Program-made: the position numbers and the translations under genes
Origin: Larix kaempferi
Taxonomy: Eukaryota > Streptophyta > Pinopsida > Pinales > Pinaceae
Assembly: GCA_027924585.1 (NCBI GenBank)
Contig: BSBM01000151.1
Location: 13,887,001-13,951,000, forward strand
DNA length: 64,000 nt
Reading direction: 5' to 3'
In this document: positions 11,661 to 22,950 of the stretch, piece after piece
Layout of the letters: each line of letters begins with the position of its first letter
Numbering within the stretch: position 1 is the first letter of the stretch
Notes under the pieces: generated by a model
Database searches by the model: none
Told to the model about the DNA's origin: nothing
What the model saw: the letters and a program-made list of their open reading frames with translations, nothing else

Positions 11661-14299
11661 TAGCCTAAAGAAAGGCATGGTACGGCATTTATGAGACTTG
11701 TTGCACTTGCGACAAAATGGAAGCTAGGGCTTGATATAGAAAAAACCAGTCATCATGGCACTTTTGTTATAAATCCATTTTGGAGAAGGTTCAGGTTCTA
11801 AAGATTCTCCAGGTCGTAGATAACATCCCCATGTACCTTGTGTCCAAAGAAAAACATCTGATTCATTGTACTGTGTGTTTTATGATTAGTACAAACTAGG
11901 GTTTCTACCTCTTCCAGATCTCAGCCATAAACAAGTGACCTAGGAAAAAAGGTCACAACTTGGGCTAGGAAGCTCCAAATGAAATTTCATAAAAATTTAC
12001 AGGTAGGGAACAGACTGTAATTTTATAGGTTTTCTTTTCAGAGGCCGAAGTTGAACCAGTGACACATGGCACGCCTTACAAGTTCACTCTCCTGTTTTAT
12101 CCCATAAATAGGTCACGTTGCAACACTTGGCATAACTCTCTCTCAACAAATCCAATTGAGGTAAGAAATGTGGGGTTGGAAAGATGATAGGTCAGGATAC
12201 CATAGGCCAAAGGTTTAGACCTTGTGGATTCGTAATTTCTGAGATGCACCAGAAACAATCAGGTGCATATTTCTATCAAAACAACGTTGGATTCTGAGCA
12301 CCTTCATTCTTGGCTTGTCACTACTACGGGAATTTAGTGCTTTGGAGAAAGTTGAAATTCTTGAAATCGGAGACCATGGCTGGATGCTACTCATCAAAAT
12401 CGGAATTTAGAGACCAAGATCAAATTTTTTGGTTGGGAAGAAGGTCGAGCTTGATCAAACCCTATTTTGGGATTTTGATTGAAAAGGTGGAAAATTAGGG
12501 CTTCTGTAAAAGTTGGAATTTTTGAAATTTGTGACCACGGCTGTAAGATCCTCAGGAAAATCGAAGTTTAGAACACAATATCGAACCTTTTGGATGGGCA
12601 GAAGACCGGGCTTCATCAAACCCTAGTTCGGGATCCTGTCCAGAAGATCCAGAAGTTTCAAAGGCAATTTTGAGGGGTCAAATTTTGGAGTTTTCAAAAT
12701 TGAAGTATACCAGCTTCATTAGCTCAGCAAGCCACATCTTTCCATCCAATCAAAAGTTTGAAATTTTAGGGTTTCTCTAACAAACCCTAATCCAGCTCCA
12801 GATCCAGTCTCAGCAAATCAAAGTGGATTGGGTTAATCCTAGAAGAGGATGAATTGGTCACCTGCATCAGTGAAGAAGTTCCAGTTCCAGAGGGAGATGA
12901 GGATAAGGCCCTACATAAGAAGACTACAAGCAATCTCAACAGGTATGACTTGAGGATATATAGGTATGTTTTGAAATTTGTTCATGATTAATTTTATGAT
13001 ATGCTTGTCTTCATATTATTGAGGTTAGAACAATCTTGATTAATCTTAGAATTGTCTTATCACCCTAGTAAAAGTATGAATGCATGTGAATTATAGAAGA
13101 CATTCATTTATTAGGGTTATATGATTGTACTAATGCATTGTGGTATTGTATGCGGATGATGTTTTCCGCTAACATGAAAGGCACAAATCAAGTTCTAGAT
13201 CAAGAACATATGACCATGGTGACATGAAGACAAAGACTCATGGATCACATAAAAGCTCTACTTATGAGGTATGTATAATTTGGTTCTACAATGGTTAACT
13301 TATGAGTTATGCAGGTTACTAAGCACAAGTCATTGAAGAGAACAAGAAGACATTGTTTGGGTATGTTATACATAACTAGCAAACATGATAACCATGTATG
13401 TTTTTCCTATATCAAGTTAGAATCCTACGTTATGTTAGGATCTTATGCTTTTGTATGAATGATTATTCTTGAAGTTAGAAGTTTAAGTAATCAACACTTT
13501 ATGCATATTATGTTTCTTACTTTGATTGATGATATGACTATCCAGAAGAGTCCTATGGTCAATAAAACTATGCATGAGTAATAGAAGTCCTCCCTGAAAC
13601 CTTGAACACTAATGCTTGTGATGAATTACCTGTGTGTGAAAAGAGCATGACCATACATGTTAAGATTATTTAGGATCATAATGTTTTGATATTATTGAGA
13701 TTATACTAATGTATGTGTGGTTATGTATGAGATCTTGAGGATAACACAATGATGACACTAGTGCACACTTAAGCATGCATAGTGGTCTAGGATGGATATA
13801 AGTTCAAGGGCAGGTAATCTAGCAAGCAAAGATCAAGTGGGAGCACACTCAAGTAGTTCCTGCAAGGAAGCAAATATTGAGAGGGAGTCCACTCAACAAC
13901 TAAACATAGATAAGTATTTGAATTGTAATTTATTATATATATGATTACTTAAATAGTGTTGTCCAGTAGTCTACATACTTATGTTCCTAGATTTAGAATG
14001 TACATTATGCATATTAGAAAATTTGCATTAATGAACAAGATACTACTAATATAGTAATGGGTAAGTGGCCTATGGTACTGTACAACACTCCATTGCTACT
14101 TATCTAGAATGAAACCTCTTTGCTGACATGTTGGGAGTTGTGCACACTCTTAACAATGTTCTGGTAGAGATGGAAGGCATCTAGAAAGTTACGGGATGTG
14201 GATAAATGTTGTATTGAAGCATTGGCTGAGATGATTGCATGACTATATGACATATGTCTTTGTGCACAAAAAGTGTGTTTTGAAAAACTATGAAAAGTT
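11661..14299 (+). other. Copia leader and decayed gag region
   Basis: No continuous frame is present over 2.6 kb. A tandem duplication of about 160 bp lies at 12336-12640. Around 13170-13270 one frame has an Arg/Ser/Lys/His-rich run (RHKSSSRSRTYDHGD) reminiscent of the basic tail of copia gag proteins, but no CCHC zinc knuckle, protease DTGA or integrase motif is visible. This region explains why the element is short for a full copia. Confidence 0.5.
12336..12640. repeat. Tandem duplication in the copia leader, about 160-bp unit
   Basis: The two units share the order GTTG(A/G)AATT, TTGAAAT, GACCA(T/C)GGCTG, AAAATCG(G/A)A(A/G)TTTAGA, GCTT(G/C)ATCAAACCCTA. They are diverged, so the duplication predates this insertion or is old. 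Confidence 0.6.
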
Positions 14300-15957
14300 T
14301 CTAATCATACAATTGAATTTGACTTGTAGGAAAGATCATGTACAATCACCTACAAAAGAAGGACTACAACATTTGTTCCAGCAAATGAAATTCAAAGAAA
14401 ACTATCTATTGAAGATATTGAAGAATCTGAAGTTCCCAGGATTTGGGATGCAGTAATGGAAGAATGCCATGATCGAGGAATACCAGTCGATCATGAAGAA
14501 TGATGTTTGGGATATGGTCCCAATACTTGAAGGGAAGTCTGTTGTGACTTCCAAGTGGATCTATAAGATCAAGCATGCTGTAGATGGTAGCATAGAGAAA
14601 TACAAAGCAAGGTTTGTATCTCATGGCTTCTCCCAGAAAGAAGGGATAGATTATGTAGAGACTTTTGCACCTATATCCAGATACACTTCCATCAGAACAG
14701 TACTTGCCCTGGCTGCAGCAATGAAGTGGAAGATACACCAGATGGATGTCAAGACAACTTTCTTGAATGGTGTAGTCGAAGAGGAAGTGTATGTGGAGTA
14801 GCCACTTGGTTTTGAGACACATGACAGGGAGTCATATGTGTGCAGGTTGAAGAAATCCTTGTATGGCTTGAAGCAAGCTTCCAAGACTTGGTATAGGAGG
14901 ATAGACAACTTTCTATCTAGTTTGGGATTTACTAAGAGTAAGGTGGATTCCAATGTTTACTACAAGGTTGAGGAATGCAATCCAGTGATACTCCTATTGT
15001 ATGTGGATGACCTGTTTGTGACAGGTGAGGATAGATTGATTGCCGACACGAAGAGGAAGCTTGCTGTCGAGTTCGAGTTGAAGGAATTGGGTATGATGCA
15101 TTACTTTCTAGGTATGGAGGTGTGGAAGAGTAGATGGAATCTTTCTTGGACAAAAAAAGTATGCAGTCGAGATCCTAAAGCAGTTCGGGATGATGGAATG
15201 CAAGGCCATGGCCACACCTATGGAATCGAACCTGAAGCTATTGAATGATGCTTCGTCAGAGATTGTTGATGTCATGGTGTATCGTCAGATGATCGGGTCC
15301 TTGATGTACCTAACGAACACGAGACTAGATATTTGCTTTGTGGTGAACACCTTGAGCCAGTTTCTGACAGATCCTAGACATGTTCACCTGATTGCTATAA
15401 AGCATATTCTAAGGTACCTGAAGTGTATGGTTGACTATGGGCTCAAGTATGATGTGAATCAAAGGTTTAACCTAGAGGGTTGTATTGATTCAGATTGGGC
15501 AAGCAGTGCTACAGATAGGAAGAGCACTTCTGGGTTTTGCTTCAGTATGGGATCAAGTGTGATCTCTTGGTTTAGCAAGAAGTAGTCCTACATAGCACTG
15601 AGTATAGCCGAAGCAGAGTAAGTCTTAGGTTGTTCGGCTAGTTGTGAGGCAGCATGGCTTAGAAAGCTACTGTCTGAGTTATTTGATCTCCCGTTGGATG
15701 CTACCTATATCTATTGTGACAACCAGAGTTGTGTGAATTTGTCAGACAACCCGGTGTTGCATGACAAGTTGAAGCACATCAAGATCAAATATAACTATAT
15801 CAGGGATATGGTGCAGAGAGGAGCAATGAAGCTCATGTATGTTCTGACGGAAGAGCAAATAGCCGATGTGTTGACCAATCCACTGGCCAGAATGAAGTTT
15901 GAGTACTTCAGAGAGAGACTTGGTGTCCTTCAAATCGAGATTCCTTCCAAGGGGAAG
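14300..15957 (+). pseudogene. Copia reverse transcriptase-RNase H (3' part of pol)
   Basis: This part of pol would copy the element RNA into DNA in virus-like particles. Visible blocks are the connection region (MKNDVWDMVP near 14500), SKWIYKIKHAVDGSIEKYKARFV, the QMDVKTTFLNG block with a catalytic Asp, a stop codon at about 14799, LKKSLYGLKQASKTWY, and YVDD starting at 15000. A frame change follows near 15140, then the RNase H half: RQMIGSLMYL, DSDWASS, RKSTSGFCF, IYCDNQSC, and an ending near 15957. There are two further in-frame stops around 15583 and 15619. The similarity to plant copia pol is strong, but the gene is inactive. Confidence 0.92.
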
Positions 15958-15984
15958 TGATGAGTCCAGAGACACAGATGCACA

Positions 15985-16385
15985 CGAGCCATTCTCACAT
16001 AGTGGTAGGAAATTCATTCTATGGTGTAGATGTAAGGGCTGGGGCCATTCTCACATGCTGGTAGGAAAGTCCTCCCATGGTGCAGATGTAAGGGCTGGGC
16101 CATTCTCACATGGTTAGAGGAAAGTCCTTCCATGGTGAGATGTAAGGGTTGGGCATGGATTTTTCGACATGGTTAGAGGAAAGTCCTTCCATGGTTGTTG
16201 ATGTAATTACTGAGCTTTTCCGACATGATCAGAGGAAAGTCCTTCCATGTTCGTTGATGTAATTGTTGTAGCCTTTCCTACATGGTCAGAGGAAATTCCT
16301 TCCATGGTTGTTGATGTAAGTGCTAAGCCTTTCTCGGATGGTTAGAGGAAAGTCCTTCCATGTTGGTGAGTGTAAGTGCTATGAT
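15985..16385. repeat. Minisatellite of about 57-bp units before the copia 3' LTR
   Basis: About seven degenerate units are centred on ACATGGTTAGAGGAAAGTCC followed by TTCCATGGT and GATGTAA. Units begin near 16003, 16059, 16114, 16176, 16232, 16288 and 16344. It starts right after the pol stop, in the 3' untranslated part. Confidence 0.85.
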
Positions 16386-16456
16386 GTCTGTGCATCTGGG
16401 CTGTGCTCCATGGACTATGAGGTGATCTGAAGACGATGATGTGACAGTAGGGTACA

Positions 16457-16575
16457 CAGGTTTTGCAGAGGCATATAATCAGTCTTGAGATGCTCTTGCA
16501 GGTTTTGCAGAGGCAGTGTAATTAGTCTTGGGAGATCTTGCAGGTTTTGCAAAGGCAGTATAATTAGTCCTGAGG
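16457..16575. repeat. Three-copy repeat of about 42 bp
   Basis: CAGGTTTTGCAGAGGCA followed by a TAAT-AGTCTTG stretch occurs three times in succession (about 16457, 16499 and 16541). It is a second, different tandem array in the same 3' non-coding part of the copia element. Confidence 0.8.
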
Positions 16576-16836
16576 TGTACCTACTTGATGGCTTGCTTGC
16601 AGAGATGATGAAGACGTACAGGAGGCTAGGACTACATCCAGCATGAAAAAGGGTTGGCTTTGTAGAACTTCCTATGATGAGAAGAATTCAGAGATAGCCT
16701 AGTGATTGAGATAACGGGTACAACAACAGTGATGATGATGATGCTCCGTGATCCAGTGACGATGATCTAGCTCCAGAATTGAAGACTTGTGCCTATATGT
16801 ATTGGTGACTTGTGTCAAGAGAATACCTTCCTAGTT

Positions 16837-16845
16837 AAGAGGGAG
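16837..16845 (+). other. Copia polypurine tract
   Basis: AAGAGGGAG abuts the TG of the 3' LTR, the expected plus-strand primer position. Confidence 0.85.
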
Positions 16846-17476
16846 TGTTGATGTATTTGTAACTTCGGAAGATATTCACTTGTATATTGTATTTGTACTT
16901 TATTGTATCCCCAACGGAGATGTATTATTCCTCCGATTGGAAGTGTCGTCAGTTGTACTTGCAAGTGTTGTAAGTTATATTGTAAGTGTTGTAACTTATA
17001 CTTGATGGTTTATTAGACCACATTGATGGGGTCGGCCCTGTATGAGTCATGTGGGTTAAAGGGTTATTAGACCACCCTAGTGGAGGTCGGCCCAGTCAAC
17101 ATTATGTTAATTGGTTAAGTTGGGGCCAACCTAGCTAAAGTTAAAAGACAAGTGAAGTAGTGTATAAATAGAGAGTGTGTCTCTCTCATTTTACACATTC
17201 TCTCATTCAATCACTTCACATTAGCGAGAGAATAGGAGGGTGCGCATAAGTGGAGGAGGAGCATGCTGTTGAAGATATCTATCTCTTGGGTTTGATCATT
17301 GTGATCCTTGTATTGATGCTTATTCTATCTCTGAGGAAGTTGCGAGGTTTTTCACCTCCTTGGTTTTCCCCAGTGAAATGTTTCTTGTCTCTTGTCTCTT
17401 ATGCTTGATATGCTTTACATGTTATTCATTCAGTTAATATCCTAGATCCATTGAATTAAATAATGAAAGACTAATA
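16846..17476 (+). repeat. Copia 3' LTR
   Basis: It starts TGTTGATGTATTTG directly after the polypurine tract and ends CTAATA, where the 5' copy has the canonical ACA. Most differences from the 5' LTR are transitions, as expected from decay of methylated cytosines. Confidence 0.9.
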
Positions 17477-18675
17477 GGATTGACAAGCTCTAGAAGATCC
17501 GTTGACCTTGCATGCATTGCGAAGATGCGGTTTGTTAAAATTCTATAGAACGGTCAACATGTGGGCACAAAACCGACTGCATGAAAGGCTTGTACAGTAT
17601 TGGGATGCTAATGCATTAGTGTTCAATCTCCAAGGGGAGATATTGGAACTGACAGTTGATGACATCTACTTCATCACAGGTCTCTCTCAAAGAGATGTCG
17701 TGAATATGAAAGGTACCTCTTTGAATGTGGGTGCTCTATCCGTGTAGGCCTATATCAATACCTACTGCGTAGTGGGTACAGAAAAAACCGATAGTTAAGT
17801 CCTCATTTCGACTGTTGCGATCTTCCCATTAAAGGTCATCTTGAGTGTTCTTAACTGGATGGGAGGAAGCGCGATGCAACATCTTGCTTCAAGGAACTTC
17901 ATGCATGTGGGTACTAAATTCCTACGAGGGATAGTATTTGACTAGTGTTCAAGTTTACTGGAAAACATGAAGCTTCAACTTTTCAGGTGCAAGACCGGGA
18001 GGATGAAGAACTTTGGGTACAGAAGCATACTTTGCACCTTTTTATTTGAAAGGGTGCCTGCCAGGAGTCTGGGGATGGCTTTGCCCCCACTTAACCCCCG
18101 TGAGCCACTGATGGGTCATTGGGGAGAGATATTCCTGTGCCAGGGTGGTGGCGAGATCAACTTTTGCTACAATGAGGATGATTTCTGGGTGTCGTGGGAT
18201 CGACAGGTACTAGCACTTGAGCAGTTCCCATATGCGGGCATAGACTTACACAACGATCCTAAGATGGATATTCTTCCATGATCATCCTGGGGAGAGATAT
18301 TGAATAAAATATCTTTTGCAGATGTGGGGCCAGTGCGTCGAGAGGGACACCCTTGTACCTTCGCACTCCCAGTCATTGTTGGTGCAGCAGATGCCATGTT
18401 GGAAAACATTGAGGGGAATATGAGTCAGTTAACTCATGACATACCTACTTACAAGATCAAGCGGATGCCACTCGCTATGTAGGAGGATGTTGTAGGTGTG
18501 CCCCCGGTATGGATTAGGATACTTATAAAAGTAGCTAGGGTAGTCATCTACTACAGAGAGGCTGTGGAAGAGATTGCAGAGGCGGCAGAGGCCCCTCCTT
18601 CTCCAGAGGAGAAAGACATATGTATATTTTTTGAGGCCGTCAAGCCCTTTTTGTATTATGACATGACTCTGTGAC
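17477..18675 (+). pseudogene. Antisense extra ORF of the gypsy element, plant-mobile-domain-like
   Basis: One plus-strand frame, opposite to gag-pol, stays readable from about 17490 to the TGA at 18675, with in-frame stops near 17745, 17796, 17940, 18279 and 18480. The N-terminal part (NMWAQNRLHERLVQYWD, then LTVDDIYFITGLS) resembles the plant mobile domain, where a W-D segment and an 'EDI-LTGL' segment recur. Later parts carry FGYRSILCTFLFERVP and FPYAGIDLHNDP. The frame continues left of the copia insertion (HEREHEEM just before 11019), so the copia element interrupts it. Antisense ORFs between pol and 3' LTR are known in some plant Tat-type gypsy elements; their function is unknown. The match to the plant mobile domain is from memory of the pattern. 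Confidence 0.6.
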
Positions 18676-18809
18676 AGACTTATGACTCAAACTCATATTA
18701 TTTTTTGATACGGATTATATATATAGTATCGGTGTTATTTACATGTGTGTTGTTGTCGTTATGCATGAATTGTTTATTATGTATTTGTATGATGCATATG
18801 CCGATCTAA

Positions 18810-19202
18810 ATCATAATTTGCAAATGAATCAGCTAATGCATTCAAATTTCTTGGAATATGTTGATATGTGATGTAATCAAACTGTCTCTCAAGTAACTTA
18901 ATGCACAAAAACTGACGTAGAAAAACAGGATCTCTAACCTAATAAACACCCATTAACTGAAACACAACTAGCTGCGAGTTGAGCCTTACCTCCAAAAGTG
19001 AAATGCCATGGAATAGAGCATCTCGGAGTAGCTCCATGACCACACTGTATTCAGCCATATTGTTTGTTGTGGGACCTAAACAAGCCCCTCCCAAAGAAAC
19101 CAGTTGGCCAGTTGGTGAGTAGATAACCCAAGCAGATGCAGCCAACTAACGGGTGTGGCAGCTAGCGCCATCAACAAACCCGATAAAGTGTTCAGTCGAC
19201 AT
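18810..19202 (-). pseudogene. Second RNase H domain, downstream of integrase
   Basis: From ATG 19202 the minus strand encodes an RNase H fold: FVDGAS with the first catalytic Asp, a TAG stop at 19146, then NNMAEY with the Glu, LNSQLV where families normally have a GDSQLV-type Asp, and HIPRNLNALADSFAN with the last Asp. A second stop falls in the middle (near 18939). The third acidic residue is replaced by Asn, so the enzyme would be impaired even without stops. In described Tat/Ogre elements the extra (archaeal-type) RNase H usually lies between RNase H and integrase. Here it is about 100 bp after integrase. Confidence 0.75.
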
Positions 19203-19303
19203 CTAAAAAACAAAGCAATAGATGCATAAGACATAATGACAACCATAAACAAAAGCTAACTCTACAAAATGTACAGCTATAATACATGAAAAAGCACAGA
19301 GGC

Positions 19304-20680
19304 CTAAGCGTAGTACTTCTTCAAGTAGAGCCTATTTCTAGGCTCCGACAACTTATTACCTTCATAATCTGTTAACTCGCATGTACCCTTCTTCAGAACC
19401 TTATAAACTATGTAGGGACTGAGCCACATGGAATTAAACTTGTCGGCTCCTAAAGGTTCCTTGTCCGGGTCATGGAGAAAAACAAGGTCTCCTTCGAGAA
19501 AAACCCTCAGTTTGACAGACTTATCGTACTATCCCTTCACTCGATTCTTATGTGCTTCATTTGCTATGAGCACATCACAGCGCTTCTCATCAAGATGTTC
19601 TAAATGCAACAAACGTTCTTCCAAGACTGAAGTGTCAGGTAGTAGTTGGACAAACAACTTCAATGAAGAAATCTCGCACTCAACCGGAATGACTGCTTCC
19701 ATCCCATCAACAAGTTGAAAGGGAGAGAACTTGGTAGCAGTCTTCACATTGGCTCAGTAGGCCCAAAGAGCAGGGTACAACATGATGTGCCAGTTAGTTC
19801 TACTGGCATTAACAGTCCTTTGTAAAAAAATTTCAAAGTTTTATTAACCGCTTCGACCTGACCATTCGCTTGTGGATAAAACGAAGATGAATGTTCCTGT
19901 CGAAAATGTAACATGGTGTATAGATCGGTCATCATGCTATTTTGGAAATGTTGACCATGGTCAATCATGATCTCTTTGGGTACACCAAATCTTGCAATGA
20001 TTTGGTTGAAAATGACATAAGCAGCCGTTTCCCCATCTTCATTAATAGCAGGCATTTCCTCGACCCACTTGGTGAAGTAGTCAACAACAACAATGATATG
20101 ATGATGCCCTCCAACAGAAACTGGATTACAATTCATAAAATCAATCCCCCAATTGATGAAGGGGCCTGTTGTGATTACAGGATGGAGAGGAGCTAGGTGT
20201 GCTCTCATCTTCCTGGTGAAAAACTGACATTGTTGACAGCATTTCATAGCTTCCACACAATCTTTGAAAATCGTGGGCCAAAAATAACCAACACGCAGTA
20301 TTTTCTGGGTTGTTTCCAACCCAAATTGATGACCCCCACATGCTCCACTGTGAGCATCATTCAATATTGTTTCAGCTTCCTCTAAGGTTAAACAACGATG
20401 TAAGATGTAATCTATCCCACATCTGTACAAAGTGTCAAAAATGATGAGATAGTTCTTCGCATGACTCTTAAGTTTGCTTCGTTCATCCCTAGAGAAAGTG
20501 GTGCGACACCTCAAAGTCTGGAGATATACTAGGATATACCCATACCATGGGTTAGAGGATGCAATGAGAAAGATATGTTCATCTGAAAATGATGACTCTT
20601 CCTCAACGTGTACTATGTCACTAGGAAATTCAGAAATCAGTTTGGTGAAAACCAGTGACTTCTACGACTTAGAGGACTGA
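19304..20680 (-). pseudogene. Gypsy integrase
   Basis: Integrase inserts the DNA copy into the genome. In the frame starting at 20514 the zinc-binding HHCC is present (His55, His62, Cys93, Cys96), and the catalytic triad is intact as Asp125 (NWGIDF), Asp185 (IMIDHG) and Glu221 (GQVEAVNK), spaced D-D35E. The frame breaks at 19744 and continues as the C-terminal part (FSPFQLVDGMEAVIPVE, then VLKKGTCELTDYEGNKL), ending with YLKKYYA and TAG at 19304. The C-terminal module has no chromodomain, in keeping with a non-chromovirus lineage. Confidence 0.92.
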
Positions 20681-20689
20681 AAAAACAAG

Positions 20690-21180
20690 TCAAATTCTTG
20701 CAAGATTACAATCCATTTATTGAATTTCCCATCGATGATATGTCAAGTTAGAACATATTGAAAAGGATTGAATTCCGCAATCACAGTGGTAGTTCACAAT
20801 AATATGTAGTGACGTAGCCTTTGAACAACATGGACAGCAACTAATGCCAACATCTCCACGTAAGAATACTTAATCTTAGGAGCTATCAAGGCATGCAACA
20901 AATAACAAATGACATGCTCTTGGAGCTTGTCATCCTCCTTAACAAGTACTATGTTGATTGTGTATACTGATGCAACCAGATATAAGAGGAAATCCTTTGT
21001 ATTGTCTAGCGGGATTAACAAGGGGGCTGATAATAATGCCTTTTTCAAGGCCTCAAATGATGCTTGAGAAGCCTCATCCCACAAAACGTAGGTGTCTTGT
21101 TTAAGCAGTCTCATGAAACATTTTGTAATTTTGGCATAGTTAATGATAAAGCGTCTCAAGAAGTTGGACATGTCCTGCAG
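20690..21180 (-). pseudogene. Gypsy RNase H (first copy)
   Basis: The frame at 21171-20794 starts with the RT connection (FLRRFIINYAKITK), then FLLYLVASVYTINIVLVKED, where the family has the catalytic Asp before A-S (here VASVY, apparently lost), and YSYVEMLALVAV with the Glu. Past a stop it continues to GKFNKWIVILQEFDL, a segment typical of Tat-type gypsy pol. The Asp replacement suggests an inactive domain. Confidence 0.8.
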
Positions 21181-21199
21181 ACTTTGAAGTTGTCTTTTG

Positions 21200-21924
21200 G
21201 TTCAAGGAGGAAGCAGATTTACAATCGCCTCAAATCTCAATGGATTAACCATTATGCCACGATTGGATACTATTAAACACAGTAATCATCCAGACTCGAC
21301 GTAGAAAACACTTTTATTCAGATTCAATCGAATCGTGTAGTATCTGCATCGTTCAAACACCAGTCTCAAAAGATCAGGATGATCCTGTCTCTTGCGATAT
21401 TGCACTGGGAGATCATCCTGATAAGGTTCTACTACGTGCTTGATGTCATGAAAAGCAAAGTTCATTGCGTGCTGAAAGGTAGCTCCAACATTCTTCAAGC
21501 CAAATGGCATCTTCGGATAGGTAAAGTTCCCCCAAGGACAAATGAAAGCTGTCTTGTGCTGGTCTTCAGGTTTGATCTGTATCTGATTATATCTTGAAAA
21601 CCCATCCATGAAAGAAAACATTTCATGGCCTGCACATGCATCGATGATATGATCAATAAATGGCGTGGGGTAGTTATATTTAGGACAAGATTTATTTAGG
21701 TCCCGCAAGTCAGTGAAGACTCTAATGGTTCCTTGCTTTTTGTCTACCAGAACAGGATTTGAAACCCATTTCGTCATAGCTATCGGATAGACGAATTCAG
21801 CTTTGAGTAATTTCTCTACTTCCGCCTTGATGGAAACTGCTTTTCGAGGGTTAACCAGGCATGGCATCTCCTTGTATGACCAGGTAAAAACATCGCAGAA
21901 CTCCTTAAACAGATTGGTATACAA
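21200..21924 (-). pseudogene. Gypsy reverse transcriptase
   Basis: The frame at 21924-21286 carries the standard RT blocks: WVSNPVLVDKKQGTIRVFTD, LNKSCPKYNYPTPFID, FSFMDGFSRYNQI with the first catalytic Asp, FICPWGNFTYPKMPFGLKN, and YQDD at the active site where plant gypsy elements have Y(V/L)DD. The Gln looks like a single-base change from Leu. A stop at 21286 ends the frame before the thumb, which resumes in another frame near 21270. Confidence 0.92.
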
Positions 21925-21933
21925 AATGATCTC

Positions 21934-22650
21934 CTAAGGAGAATAGTCTGCCCCAATGAAAAGGTTTTCCACGACTCTAGGTTTGATGGAAATGTTGATC
22001 GAAATAGTTCTTGATATAATTTCCATATTCCCTTCGGCATAAACAACTTTTGAAGTAGAAGGGATAGCAGAAAAATCAACATTCCCATCGGGTCTCATAG
22101 AAAACTCACCTCTCTCAATCTTGTCCAGATCGGGAAGAAAATAGGACTTGTGGTGAATGTGTTCCCAAGGATGATCCAGGCTAATCATTGCTTCCAAAAT
22201 GGCCTCATCGGAGGGCAAAACAGTGTCTAGACAGTCAAAAGAGTGGATGGAGTCCATTGACCATGTGGGGGCATAGTCCATATCTGACTCAACAGAGACC
22301 AATGGAGTCACGATATGTTATGTTGCAGCATGTTGTGAATCTAAGTAGGCCACCTCTGCAACAGATAGGGGCACAATTGGTTCTAATTCGGTGGGGAGAT
22401 TCCATGGATCCGTCATTGGACAGACCGTGAAAATATCAGACAAAGAACACTCTTCAGAACCAATAAAATGAACAGGAGTAGGTAGGTCAAAGGTGCCCAT
22501 CGATGACCCATAGAGCCCTACTCCTAAACTCTCACTCGCTGGGTGAGATTGATCAACCACCGGAATTGTTGAATCCGACGAAGCCTAGTTGTTTTTTCGA
22601 GAAAACGAAAGTTGGTCGACTGTGATGATCTTTCCTTCGCGAGGGAACAT
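21934..22650 (-). pseudogene. Protease-RT linker of gypsy pol
   Basis: Two open pieces (22560-22318 and 22311-21934) lie between protease and RT and are separated only by a TAA-containing stretch in the same frame. They are acidic and have no known domain. The spacing fits the long linker of this gypsy branch. Confidence 0.5.
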
Positions 22651-22679
22651 TATAACTCAAAAAATGGGCAATGGCACTA

Positions 22680-22950
22680 CTTGCATTGCATACATCTAGA
22701 TCCTACCTAAAAACAAGTTATAGTCAAGTGGAGCATCCAGAACTTCAACCTCTATAGATACTAGTTTTCCCACAAGTTCAACATCGAATGATGGTAAGAC
22801 TCCATGTGGATGGAAACATATTCCATCAAAGGTGGTCAGCACCGTGTTCGAGGGGGCTAACTCAGGTTCGCCTAAATCCTTCCAGCAAGAAATGGACATT
22901 ACGCACGTAGACGCGCCCTCATCTACAGCAACTCATCCAATGGTATTGGG
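22680..22950 (-). pseudogene. Gypsy aspartic protease
   Basis: The minus strand reads VDEGASTCVMS just upstream of 22900, at the place of the D-S/T-G active-site loop, then FDGICFHPHGVL and VEVLDAPLDYNLFLGR, the typical second half (a hydrophobic strand ending in LGR). It would cleave Gag-Pol. The Asp is present but is followed by Glu rather than Ser/Thr, so activity is doubtful. Confidence 0.75.

Larger units (their letters stand above)
11019..17476 (+). mobile_element. Ty1/copia LTR retrotransposon nested in the gypsy element
   Basis: Near-identical 630 and 631 bp LTRs flank a 5.2-kb internal region. A Met-tRNA primer site (TGGTATCAAAGC) follows the 5' LTR directly and a polypurine tract (AAGAGGGAG) precedes the 3' LTR directly. 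The 3' half encodes reverse transcriptase and RNase H. I could not find protease or integrase, so much of gag-pro-int is missing or too decayed. About 36 differences between LTRs (about 94% identity by eye) make it younger than its gypsy host. The flanking five bases (GTATC and GGATT) do not match exactly. Confidence 0.9.

Noticed and set aside
14406-15153. Minus-strand frames of 73-138 codons inside the copia element
   Set aside because: They lie opposite to reverse transcriptase and carry no motif of their own.
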